Below, one piece after another: positions 42,832 to 54,132 of a DNA stretch of 64,000 bases. This DNA comes from Calycina herbarum (Eukaryota; Ascomycota; Leotiomycetes; Helotiales; Pezizellaceae). The position numbers were made by a program, and so were the translations under genes. How positions within the stretch are numbered: position 1 is the stretch's first letter; each line of letters opens with the position of its first letter. The notes under the pieces are model-generated. The model did not search any database. It saw only the letters and a list, made by a program, of their open reading frames with translations, and was not told where the DNA came from. The stretch lies in contig LLEY01000059.1 of the NCBI GenBank assembly GCA_001414485.1, positions 124,001 through 188,000 of the forward strand. Direction: 5' to 3'.

Positions 42832-44364
42832 TCAGAATTTGAAAGAATAATTTTCAGCAACCTGTCTTGCTTCAAACTCCCGTCCCCTACGTGCGTTCTG
42901 GCAATGTATCATCCTCTCATCCTCATCAGTTAACCCTGGATCACCAAAACGGGGTCCGGTATAATTAGCCAAGGTTGCCTGTTCGATAAGATTTGGAGCG
43001 TTGACAACTACTTTGAGAACAACGTTAGCTAACTCAAAAGCCCTTGCCACAATATTTGGGCACTCTAAAGTCACAAGGTCAAAACCCCACCGAAGGGAAT
43101 CCTGGAATTTGACTCTGGAAAGTCGAGGAAAGCTTCTGTCTTTAAATTCTGCCAAGGGTAGAATCCAATCGTAGCTTGGTGGCTCGTCGTTATCGAGGGT
43201 CAAAGCATTCCATTCTTTTCTGTACTGAAAGAATACCTAGTGAGTTCCTCAAAAATCAGTCCGTTTGCAGCTACTGTTCGAAAGTAGTTTCGAACACCGA
43301 ACGAAAAAAATCAATGCGGAAGGCTCACCTGAAGTTCTTCAAGCGAGCAAGGTAACTGGCTAGCCAATTCATCTCGATGGTTGTAAGGGCAAAAGAGGAG
43401 GTCGGCTTGTATTCGTAGTCTTTTCAACTTGGAGAATAGACTAAAATCTAGGTTGCCAAGACTTGTCGGGCCGCTGTGTGTTGGATACTTTGTTATCAAG
43501 AGATTGAGCTCCACAAGAGATGTTGATAATGGCATCAAGGCTCTACTGATTTGATCTGTGACGCCGTGGAAATGATACCTCAGAGCCCAATAGTAGTCGC
43601 GGAATAGCCTATCATCGATTACCCAGCTAAAGTAGCGTAATTGTGAAAGGTTTCCCAAAATATACTCAACATCAGGTCCTAATGGTAAAGAGTGCGAGTG
43701 TATTTCCAGTTTTTGAACTGCAGATTGTTTGATCGGTTCAGGTTTAAGCCAGTTTTCATTTCTAGTCGTCGCTTTCCATCTAGTGAACTGTTTGATCGTC
43801 AAAGACTTGATGTTCGGAAGGCCGAGAAATGATGAAAATTCTTTTGCTGTTATGACACGATCTTCGAGTGTGACACTCATCAGTGATTTGCTGGAACAAC
43901 CCTTTAATAGCTGCTCAAGGTTGTATATCTCGGAATGTTCATCTGGAATCCATTCCCCCCCAGTAGCCCTTAGCAGCTAGACCATCTCTGTCTGTAGATG
44001 AATGCAGAGAAATAGTATCAAGATTTTTGAGTCTGGGTAGGAGATCATGAACCTGGTTCCACATAGCAAAGTTGTTATGGTACCATTCAAACTCGGCGCT
44101 TCGGGTCCAAGAGAGCCTTTGGGGAACTCCTTCTGGATACAGGAGAAGAGATTTAATGTATAAACTCAAGCGTGTTTTGGGGTTAGCGATGAGTGGAAGG
44201 TCTCGGGGGTTCTTGAATAAAAGAGTCTGGTACAATGATGGCAGTCCAGTTTCACTGAGGCGTCGACATGTGACGAGGATATTGAAGACATCTCCTGGAG
44301 ATAGAATATCTGAATTAGAGAAAATCTGATGGAGTATCTCGTTGGAAAGATGAAGGAGAGACAT
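42832..44364 (-). pseudogene. F-box protein gene with a one-base frameshift
   Basis: Exons 43329..44364 and 42832..43224, with a 104-nt intron (GTGAGC...TTTCAG, phase 0). The protein starts MSLLHLSNEILHQIFSNSD, a standard F-box, followed by CRRLSETGLPSLYQTLLF and a leucine-rich, LRR-like body. The frame breaks at a run of seven C (43955-43961 on the plus strand). Removing one base gives exactly 345 codons for the first exon and joins EWIPDEHSEIYNLEQLLKG to the upstream frame, for about 475 residues overall. F-box proteins recruit substrates to SCF ubiquitin ligases. Because the break is at a homopolymer, a sequencing error is as likely as true inactivation. Confidence 0.65.
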
Positions 44365-46198
44365 TGATGGTAAGCCTAGTTGTTGACGAGGAATGGGAAT
44401 TGAAGAGGTTTGCATGAAGAAATGTTGGAGGTGTGTTGGAGATGTTAGTGATCCGCCCCCACGGTGCGCCCCCAACCAGGCCCCATGCTTACAGGGGTAT
44501 GAAATCGGCCCCCATCTTCTTAAGAAGAAGCGTTTTACAGTATCCTCTGTCCTAATACAAAATTCCACAAATTTACCCTACCAAGGAAAGAACCACAGTA
44601 AGAATTGGCTTATTGACGTCATTCTGGGACATAGCTATTGTACACTTTCTCTGTTTCCCCTTCTCAAACTTCTTTTCTTCATATTTGGAAATACGCTTCT
44701 TTGTAGCGGTATTTGTTTACCAATCGGTTGTAAATTTTCTGTGTTTTGAGAGATATAGCGGAATTGATATTAGGGAAGGTTATGTAGAGGTCTGATGCTT
44801 TGCGGACGGTAGATTGACGTAAAACATTCTCGTAAAACATTCTCGTAAGTTCACTTGAATTTCTTGATTTAACAATTATATCTGAGACATTTTGATTCTA
44901 CAAATGAACTTCAGATGAACGCATGTGAACTATTTTAAGTTTTTTTAATCAATATCCTGGAAATATAACTCGAACAAACAAATAAATTAAAATAATCAAC
45001 CAAAGATCAGACGACTGAGCATGCTTTTCCTCTTTCGTTACTAGAATTATCTGAAGTTTAGTCGGAGCATTTCTTTATTCAAGTAAAGCTTAGATAATTT
45101 TATAATTTAAAGGATTTTCCAGGAAATATTGTTAGCTAAGCTAAGCGAAAATCAAGTTGAGCAGTTGTTCGACAGGTACTCTACAAGAATCCTCCGGGAA
45201 AGCGGTGGTGGCGGCGTGCTCTGCGAGTAAATGTTGTATTTGTTGCTTTAAAACTTTACTGATTGGCAGATATCTGTGCGTGTATTGAGAGACGTGGCGG
45301 AAGTGATGTTGGGGAAGAATTATTTGATTACCGATAGACTGCAGATGGACGTTCTGGTGGAGCGAATCGCAGACAAGTTTGTAAGAGAGGAAATATGGAG
45401 GGGAGCTAGTAGAAAGCCAGCAGCCCCAGAAGTATTTTGACCATACATAATCATTTCCGTAAGAACCAAAAGCTATTCCTCCCTCCCGAAAAAATCCTCC
45501 ACCACAAGAGTACCCTGCTAGCCCAAAAGCTAGACTAAGAACTCCCTTGACGCGCGATTGTCGAAAAATGACTTCAGAGCTTTCTTTTCTTCGTCCAATT
45601 CCTCCTTTCTATTCGGGATGTCTTTTCTCGGTCGCTGTAATTGTATATTGATTGACTGGAATATTTGCGCGTCTTAGGAGATATGGCGGAATTGATGTGA
45701 ACGAATGCTTGGTGTTTTAAAGCTTTGGTGACTGTTGAGTGACGTCCGGGTAGAGCGAATTGCTCCGCAAGCGAGTGTTGCATTCGTAATTGAATTCATT
45801 TTGACGGTTGGAAAGCTGATAATTGTTAAATGGGATTGAATAAGTACTTCCGTGGTTTGTGCTAACAGGGCACTAATCCTCCTCTTAAATAGTTCGTGGG
45901 AGACCCCAGGTTACAGTACCTAGGGAGCTAATTCTTCCGCCAAAGAATCACGAACTAAAGTTCTCCTTCAGGATGATTCAGCCTCCAAAACCCACCTTCA
46001 TTCACTTTAATCTTTTAATGTTCCAGCAAATTCGGAACAATAAGAGATACAGATGGCCGATTATTCCAAACCCCCTGGATCATTGAACTTAATTGTCCTA
46101 GCCGTCGAGAGTAATTGCATTCAGATGGCAGTGTCAAACTCCTTAACACTTTTTAAGGCCCTGATTTGCTATTAAATTTATACATCTCTAAAATGCGC
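44365..46198. other. Gene-poor region with three diverged copies of one unit
   Basis: About 1.8 kb without an intact gene. Related segments occur at about 44736-44818, 45240-45440 and 45655-45780. Each contains a version of GAGAGATATGGCGGAATTGAT-like sequence. The middle copy is best preserved (separate entry). The remainder is AT-rich. Confidence 0.5.
45210..45440 (+). pseudogene. Best-preserved copy of a decayed, unrecognised exon
   Basis: After a short intron-like segment (45227-45269, GTAAAT...GGCAG), the frame 45270-45440 reads ISVRVLRDVAEVMLGKNYLI and continues through MDVLVERIADKFVREEIW to a stop, 56 codons in all. The copies near 44740 and 45660 begin similarly (VLRDIAELILGK; VLGDMAELM) but contain stops. 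The upstream part of any parent gene is not recognisable here. The family is unknown to me. Confidence 0.4.
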
Positions 46199-47392
46199 TC
46201 ATAACTTACTACTCCCCCCATTTCCATCAGCAGAAATCTCAATAACGAGTTTCCCAAACTGTGACCCATCTCTCATATGTTCAAAGAGCTCATCAATCTC
46301 CTTGATATTCTCAATCCCCTTGACGGTCCTCGAGATAACCGGAACGATATTCTTCTCCTTGACAAAAGCCACCATATCCCGGAATTCCTTTCTCGAACCC
46401 ATAGTTGAGCCTCGAAGTTCGAGATTGTTCAAAACAGCCATCATAAGCCAATCCATTTTGGGGGCAACGGTCATACCATATTGGACAATAATACCACCAG
46501 GCTAGATAATAATTAGTCCAGAAAATTAGAAAGTGTTAGCGGGTAAGAAGTACCTTGAGCAACCTCGCACCCTTAGCCACAACGTTCCCCCCAGCCCCAT
46601 CAATAATAGTATCAATAAACGGTCTATCCTTAGGCAAAAGCTTCTTCAACTCCTTCTCCCACCCCTCCCCTTTATAGCTCACTCCCCCCACCGCACCCAA
46701 CTCCACAGCCCTATCAATCTTCTCCCGCCCGCCACTAGTAACGAAAACCTTCATCCCAAGCGCAACAGCAAACTGCAAAACCGCCAGCGCAACCCCTCCC
46801 CCAATCCCAGTAATAAGTACATTCCGTCCCTTAACCGCATTCCCACTCTTACTAACCAGCGCCCTCCACCCCGTCAACCCTACCAACGGCAGCGCAGCGG
46901 CTTCTACAGGCGATAGGTGGGCGGGAACTTCTTCCACTTCATCTTCCTCTACACAAAGAACTTCCTGCAATGTGCCGAGAGGATATGTACTCGTCCCTCC
47001 AAGAATAGCAGTTTTCCCACTCTCCGGCCCTTCATGTGCATCCTTCCACCCTCGAGATGGCATAAGGAGTACGCGTTTTCCTACCCATGATTTCGAGGCG
47101 GCGGAACCGACTGCTGTTACGATTCCGGAGCCGTCGGCGAGGAGAGGGGTTGTGAATGAGGGGGAGGGGTAGAGGTGTTGACGGAGGAAGAAATCTCTGT
47201 GGTTGAGGGCTGCTGCTTGGACTGTTACGACAAGTTCGTTAGGAGCAGGCGTGGGTGTTGGGAGGTCGTGGATTTTTAATCTTTGGTTTGGGTTATTAGA
47301 TTGGGGATTGCGGGGGAGGGCTAAGGAACTTACGGGTAGTAGACTTGTCCTGGTTTACCGTCTATCTTTTCGAGAGTTATCGCTTTGGGCAT
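46199..47392 (-). CDS. Medium-chain dehydrogenase/reductase (zinc-ADH/quinone oxidoreductase superfamily) ending in SKL
   Basis: Model: join(46199..46501, 46554..47280, 47334..47392), 362 residues; introns 52 and 53 nt, phases 0 and 2. The N-terminal GroES-like fold has LNHRDFFLRQHLYPSP and GSGIVTAVGSAAS. The Rossmann part is NVLITGIGGGVALAVLQFA, followed by IDTIIDGAGG and GGIIVQYGMT. The structural Cys cluster of classical zinc alcohol dehydrogenases is not seen, so it is closer to NADPH-dependent quinone/enoyl reductases. The last three residues are Ser-Lys-Leu, a type 1 peroxisomal signal. The same bases form a GTAAGT donor-like site, so a further exon is possible. The substrate is unknown. 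Confidence 0.85.
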
Positions 47393-47786
47393 GATTGCGA
47401 TGGTTCTTTATGATTGTAATTGAAAAGAAGGATTTGCAAATGAATTGCGGAGGAGAGAGGAATTGTAAGCATCACTCTGTTTCTTTGAAAGATGACGTTG
47501 ACGTAGGTATCTCCTCAATTGAGCCGAGGTTATTCACGACAGCCGATCCTTCGATAAGGGAAAACCCCCCCTATTTTTGAATTAGAGGAAGCGAACTTGA
47601 AAAGGAGGGTATAGAGAAGGAGGTAGTGCAAGCGAAAGAAAAGGTAACATTTCTCTTAATTCCTAGATATATACTGACTACCAATTGCAAACCTCCTGCA
47701 CATGCACTTTTTGTGACACATCCACCATAAACTCCAATGCCCAAAAATATTCACATACGAAAAAGACACCAGCAATTACGTGTCTA
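47393..47786. other. Intergenic, no gene recognised
   Basis: Promoter of the reductase gene and 3' UTR of BMS1; no coding signal. Confidence 0.5.
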
Positions 47787-50700
47787 TCACCTCCTTCGTT
47801 TCCCACCACCACCAGCAGCATCTGGATCCGCTCTCCTCTTCTTTCCCTCTTTCCGCCAGTATTCTTGCTTCTCTTTCTTCTCTCTCTCGCCACGCATTTC
47901 CTCATTCTCAGCAACCTTCTTCCTGTAAACCTTTCTCTTCTCCTCTTTAGCAACCCTTCTTTTAGCGACCTTCTCATTCCGAACCGTCATAATCTTTTGC
48001 ATAAGATCCCTAGCCTTCTTCTCCTCGCCACCAACTACAACCGCTCTCTTTTGCATATAAGTCTGCTTGCTTTGCTTCTTCGTCTGGACGATCTGGGATT
48101 TGAAAGGAAGCTCAGCAGCAAGTGCTCTCGGTACTCGAAGAGGGTTGAAATGTCTCGTCGCACGCTCAACAGGCTTGTAAAGACTATTCTTTTGCACAGG
48201 CGTTGGGATATTTTGATCCCGTCGGACTTCTCCGGTAAGACGCATTCCCTCCCATCCAATGAGATTGGTGACAGGGTTGTAAAATCGATGTGGCTTGATC
48301 GGATACCACGCCCGAAGAAAGACAATGTCACTCAACAGAATCTTATCTTCAAATGTGGCTCGGAAGTGACCCTCTGGTTTGCTGAGGGCACGCTTGATCT
48401 GACCTCTGACTCCGGAAACAGTTTTGATGGAAGCCCCCTCGAACTTGGCAATTTCTAACGACGTGGTAAACATATCTCGAATGAAAGCCGTATTCTTGAA
48501 AATCTTATATGGTGCTCCGGTCAACTTCAGCTTCTTGACAATCTCGGTAGATTCATCCACGTTCAAGACGGTTCCTGTAGCAGCAATTCGGAAGCCAGGG
48601 TTCTTAGACGAGAATGACTGATAACAGGAGAATCCAGAATTGGGTGCAATGAGTGGCCCGTAAAATGTACCGAAACAATGCATGTGCTCCGGCGTGTACT
48701 TGAGCATACGATTTCGAGTTCGAGAGTCGGAAATGCTGTACACTGGCATACTCTGAAATCTTCTCCAGCCCATGGAAAAAATGAGAGGATCATTAGTTTT
48801 CAGAATCTTCTTGTGCCATCTGTGTCGCTTTATTCTGACCTGAACAAACCCAAATCTGTCTTCTGTTGCAGAGAGTCCTCCGACAATAATTGGCATCCGT
48901 GGTGTGAACTTGGTGACAAATTCCGATGGGACCTTTTCAATGACAATCTTGGCATACATACCAGCTCTAAAGCCCTCGACGTTTACTCGCTGATTTTCGT
49001 CGAGTGCTTCAAACTCGGATTTGTTGATGTTGAGTTGGGTTTGGATTTGTGCCTTTTGGGCATCATACCAATCGTCCTCTCCAAATTCTTCCTCCTCCCC
49101 ATCTTCCCGGCGTGCTTTGGCTTTGTCATTGTTGAATCCATCACGGTCTTCTTCTTCAAATCGAAGTTTCAATTCCTCTTTTCTCCGCGCGTTCTTTTCT
49201 CTCTCAGCCTCAATATCGTCCGGTTTGTGCTCCTCTCCAGTCTCCAAATCCTGGAATTCTCCATCTCCTTCATCATCCTCATCATCTTCGTCGTCTTCAT
49301 CATCCTCGCTGTCATCGTCCTTGGAAGTCTTACTTTTCAATAAATCGGCCGAGGCGAATCGCTGTCGGAGCTTTTCAACGTTATCCTCAACAGACCATTT
49401 CTCCTCCAAAATTTCATAGTCGAGTTTCGGAATCGCACGATCTTCATAATGCTCTTCCTCCTTCTCGCGACCTGATTTTTTGAAGAAAGTCTCATCATCG
49501 GAATCTTCAATGTTTTCCTCCTCCTCCACCTCTCCTTTCCATCTATTCAAGACTTCAACTGGAGTAAGAGCTTGATCATACATCAATTTAGCAAGATCAG
49601 CTGTTCGATAAAATCGTTTTTGCTTGTGAAGTTTCAGTGCAGTGTCGAGCATGTTCTCCTTCCATTTCACACCTCCATCCTCTTCAGACTCATTATCTTC
49701 CGAATCATCTTCCGAGTCGAGGTCCTCATCCCCTGATAATGAACCCAGATCTGAATCGCTGTCTGCAAAAGCAACATCCCCTTCGGCCTTGTCGCTGGGT
49801 TTTCGGAAGGTTTTCCCGAGTTTATCTTCGGTCAATTCTGTTTCATCGTCAGATTGAGGCTCATCGCCGCTCACGAAGCCTTCATCTTCATTCTCATCAT
49901 CAGATCCATCTTGGCGTTCGACAAATCTTGCTGATCTAGGCTGTTTCCGACCGGTGTCCTCTTCCTCGGGCACAGCTTTTATAGCTTTGCTGTCACTGAA
50001 TAGCCGAACCCCTTCTTCCGTCTCACCTAACAGCTTCCTCTCGCCCTGAAGACTGACAATCAATTCTTCCCCTTGGCCACGATCCTCTTCGTCATCCTCG
50101 GCATCAAAATTGAATCCCTTCTCCCGCGTGATCCATATCGTGTCCCCATCGATTTTCAAACCACTCTTGTCGGACATGGGAGCATGCAGTTTCTTTTCCT
50201 TCTCGTCCAGTCTCCTTCGACCAGTTTTTCCGGATGCTTTCGCCATAACCTGGTCCATGTATGGAGTTGGACATGGATCTGGTAATGCCTCCATGGAAGA
50301 TATCGAACAGTCACCCAAACCAGGTATGTGAACCCTCTGACCCTGAGCAGCAAAATTCGTTCCTCGCAGATATCCTGATAATACAATTGTGCGATCGCAT
50401 TTCGCATCTTCTTCGATTTTCGTAGGATGTGTGACGTCTCGGAAACTGTCTATCATCGTGTATGGATGTGAATTTCTCCATACCAAGGGTCGTGGGTTCT
50501 TCATGACGGAAATAAATCTTGAAAGGTTGTGGATTTCGCGATCTGGGTAACGACCGTTTATGACGCCAGAGAGGTAAAATAGGTGTGCTCCTTGGTACAA
50601 TTCGCTCCAGAACCTATTCTTCAGCCGCTTCTTTGCGTCCTTCAAGGTTTGCGGTTTTCGGAAGAGATCCAGATGCGTGAGAATCCCAAAAACATTTCCT

Positions 50701-51280
50701 GGCATACCACTTGCTGCCAATATATTTAAAAACTCCATTGTCTCCATCTCGAATCCAAAGTTTCCATCAATCATAAGCAGTACAATGTCTGCAACCTTCG
50801 ACATATCCACCATAGCTTCGAGTTCGTTGGGGCATTCTACAAATGTCAATCGTTGTTTCTTCGAGGTAACTACTGTAATCGGGCCCTGAGGATCTGATAA
50901 TGTTTCTTTCGCATATCTCTTCACCAAGGATTTCAACAAAGTTGTCTTTCCAACTCCGGGTGGACCAACGATAGTAACGAGGCGTGGGGGAGGTTCCTCG
51001 GGGATTCGATCGACTTGGGGAACATGAAGGCGCTTTTCTTTTATCTGCGCCAATAATTAGTTGCCTGCATATATGGTGGGAATGTATGGCGACTTGCATC
51101 ATGCGATCGAGCAGCGGTTTTTGCCAAACGTCCTGGATTTGCGAAACTAAATGCTTTTGGATTCTTGTCTTCTAGATGTTAGTAAATCGTGCGGGGATAA
51201 TCGAGTACCCAATGCTGACCTCCAGTATGTTTCTTCTTTTCCTTGGGCGCCCTATGCGGCCGGTTGGATTGGTCCTCCAT
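47787..51280 (-). CDS. BMS1: Ribosome biogenesis GTPase Bms1
   Basis: Model: join(47787..51044, 51098..51171, 51220..51280), 1130 residues (yeast Bms1 is 1183). Bms1 works in the nucleolus in the 90S/SSU processome, binding Rcl1 and U3 snoRNP for 40S maturation. Seen: the N-terminal basic HRAPKEKKKHTGG, NPKAFSFANPGRL, the P-loop GPPGVGKT at 72-79, ILTHLDLF as the G4-like element, and FYLSGVINGRYPDREI. Long acidic tracts lie mid-protein (about 380-470 and 560-620). The C-terminal AARP2CN/Bms1 domain has IIVGGLSATEDRFGFVQVRI and GCF-like FYGPLIAPNSGFSCYQ, and the tail is Lys/Arg-rich. The intron at 51045-51097 has a GC donor (GCAAGT) rather than GT; joining across it gives IKEKRLHVPQVDR in frame. 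Confidence 0.95.
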
Positions 51281-51861
51281 GGTGATTTTGGGTGATGTTG
51301 AAGTCAAGTCGCATTCAAGACTGAGCTCAACTTTTCCCCAAAAGTCGGCGGAACTTTTTTCATCATGACATGGGTTATCAAGCTAGCCTTACTAGGTTAG
51401 TGTTAGATCTAGCACCTTATCGATAAGAGAGGGGTTAGCACACGTGACTACCCCCCTTTTCGTGAACCAGATCGTGACTTCAAGCTGAAACTTACACAGC
51501 ATCTTCGTGCAGAAATAGGGTAAATTTGTTGCATACAAACAAGAAGACCATTCGTCATATATTCTCTTCACCGAATAGTCCTCGGGGAGTAATACCTTAA
51601 AATACGTGGTCAGGCAGCTAACTGGGCATCGTGTACCCACCACTTCTGATGACGTACCTCTAGGTTGGCCAGGCTGCGGGTAGGATAGGTTAGGAGGGGT
51701 TTTAGATGTGAGATAGAGGGGCACTCTCTTGTAGACTTGGCAGGAATGTGATACATAAACCCTCCAGCTGCTGCTCTGCTTGTTAACTTGAACAACCTCT
51801 TTACAACAAGCTACTCTTCTCAACACATCTTCCTTCTTCAAACCAAACTACATCCACCAAT
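51281..51861. other. Divergent promoter region, no gene recognised
   Basis: Promoters of BMS1 (minus) and the 93-residue gene (plus). A CACACGTGACTA element lies at 51438. Minus-strand ORFs here are without domains. Confidence 0.45.
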
Positions 51862-52382
51862 ATGACTGATAAGCCAACCAAGGGACTCGGTGACGAGACT
51901 GACGATGAGGAGTTACAAGATACCAAGAAGAACAACCTCGTCAAGCACCTGGTGAGTAGTTTATCTCTTGCGATCTTTTCCCTCGATGCCTTCCTATTCA
52001 GTGGCATAAGCTGTGTATGAAGGAGGTATATCAGAATGGAAATGCTGACAATAACAATAGATCTGCTGCCACACTGCTGAGGATGTTGAGCCGTACGTTA
52101 TTGCAACCAACCTAACCCAACGTAGAAGGCTTACTGCCATTTACTCCATACTGACCAAATTCCAGTGCCATCAAGTTTGCTCAAGAGCAAGGCGGAAAAT
52201 ACCCCAAGAAGCGTCCTATCATGACTGGATTCACGTACGTTGAAGACTGAACAACAACCTGTACCAATACCTAAATACTGATACTCCGCAGCATTAAATT
52301 CCCCAAAGACAACGTCAGCACGCTTTCTGATAGCAAGCACGTCTCGTCTGCCGAGCTCGATGGAGAAGTGCGAACACAATAG
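51862..52382 (+). CDS. Small conserved-looking hypothetical protein (93 residues)
   Basis: Model: join(51862..51951, 52061..52092, 52166..52234, 52292..52382). Four short exons have canonical sites, all phases agree and the codon total is exact. The start context is CCAATATGAC. The N-terminus is acidic and Lys-rich (MTDKPTKGLGDETDDEELQD), followed by a segment with CCHTAEDVEPAIKFAQEQGG, a basic YPKKRPIMTGF and a Ser-rich C-terminus. No signal peptide or membrane segment is visible. The high intron density in so short a gene and the preserved frame argue that it is real. I do not recognise the family. Confidence 0.6.
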
Positions 52383-52699
52383 AGATAGTTGAAGACATTG
52401 TTGAATTATGGGAGTACGATAGCATAGGCGGGGTTCTCGGCTGTGGGGATAAAGGGATCGTCCAAGGAAGGACTTACGACTCATGAACAATTGAATAAAC
52501 TATCATGACCAAACAATTCCTTCTATTCCGTTGTATTCGTGAATATATATTGAGCTGGCAATGTGACGTCGTATGTTGATGGGATGATCGTTCTGCTGTA
52601 AATAGCAAACCTCTTTGACCGAGGCTGGTGATCTGCAAATTCAACGCCTTGTCCACCAAGTCAAGACTTCTACCCCACAATCCATTCAATGCCACCACC
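52383..52699. other. Short intergenic region
   Basis: 317 bp between two plus-strand genes; no distinct element seen. Confidence 0.5.
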
Positions 52700-54132
52700 A
52701 TGACCTCAATATGGACGCCTGCGAGGTCCAGTCTCCGTAGGAAGAACCAGTGCCAAAGCCGCTTATTATCAACATCCTCACTTCTCGCACGGCATCCCTC
52801 TCCCTCAGCTCACCGCTGGTCACATCCCCCAAGCTCTACCGTCATTGCCGACGATGATGTTGCAAGTCTGGCAAGCAAGCCATTACACAACTTGAGTCTC
52901 GCAGATTTAGTCAAGTGGGTAATTCGGGCCCCTTTCCTGCTGCATTTCTGACATGATTTAGACATGGCCGACCGCCCCTCCATACGCAAGCGCTCTTCTC
53001 TTCAGCCAACTTCACGCTTTCCCTCCTCCCCATTCGTCTCGCACATCGTATACAAGCTCTACGGAATCTCCCCTTCATCGTAGTATCAAACCCGAACATC
53101 TCAAAAATCTACAACAACTACCTCCACTCCCTCTCGACCCTACTCCCCTACAAATCCAAAACAATCTCGAATCTCGAGGATGAAATCCGATTTACGGAAG
53201 TGCTGGCAGATTTGGTGGAAACACACGCCCATACCATACCCACCTTAGCTCGAGGCTTTCTAGAATGCCGCAGATATGTCAACCCAACAGAGGTAACACG
53301 CTTCCTAGATGAGCATCTACGGGCAAGAATAGGGACAAGATTGATCGCCGAGCAGCATATCGCACTGCATATGTCATCGCAGCCTCACCAAAATGATCAC
53401 ACAGTACACCAAGCTCCCGATCCATCCTCGTCCTATGTTGGTGTCATTGACACGGCTCTAGAACCAGCTTCAATCATAAACTCTTGCGGAAACTTCGTCT
53501 CGGAAATCTGCGAGCTGAAATACGGAGTTCGACCAACTTGGATCATTGATGGAGAACCAAATACAACCTTTGCCTATGTACCTGTACATCTCGAATATAT
53601 TATTACCGAATTGTTGAAGAATGCTTTTCGGGCGGCTGTGGAATCGGGGAGATCACACGAGCCTGTGATCATCACCATTGCAGCGGAACCAGAGAGTCCT
53701 CGAGGAGGACGAGGACCTACTTCATTAGACCACACAAGGCAGTTGGATTCCTCCGAAGCCCGGAATTCTACAGGCAATCCAGCGATTAAACCCTTCGATG
53801 ATCCTGCCCCAGGAGTCACAATTCGAATTCGCGACCGTGGCGGAGGAATTAGTCCAGATGTATTGCCCAATATATGGTCTTATTCCTTTACCACGTTCTC
53901 CGACGCTGATGATTTTCCCGGCCAAACACCTGGCAGTGGAAACATGGACGCCCTGAATGCCCTTTCCGGGTCAGGAGGGGCGGGAAGCTCAATTGCGGGG
54001 TTGGGTTATGGATTACCTTTGGGACGAGCATATGCCGAGTACTTTGGTGGTGGAATCGCAGTTCAAAGTCTATATGGATGGGGCTCGGATGTTTATCTGA
54101 GATTAAAGGGTCTGGGGAAACCAAAAAATTGA
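52700..54132 (+). CDS. Mitochondrial PDK/BCKDK-family protein kinase
   Basis: Model: join(52700..52914, 52962..54132), 461 residues, 47-nt intron (GTGGGT...TTAG), phase 2; splicing creates LVKHGRPPL. These kinases phosphorylate and inhibit the E1 subunit of pyruvate or branched-chain 2-oxoacid dehydrogenase. The N-terminus is rich in Arg/Ser with no acids (SIWTPARSSLRRKNQCQSRL), fitting a mitochondrial presequence. The BCDHK_Adom3 region holds HTIPTLARGF and FLDEHLRARIG. The GHKL ATPase boxes are ELLKNAFRA (N box), IRIRDRGGGI (G1), IWSYSFTTF and GLGYGLPLGRAYAEYFGG (G2). A low-complexity insert sits around residues 340-370. Which dehydrogenase it controls cannot be decided from motifs alone. 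Confidence 0.92.

Noticed and set aside
47685..48458. 257-codon plus-strand ORF
   Set aside because: It overlaps the 3' end of BMS1 in antisense and has no independent domain.
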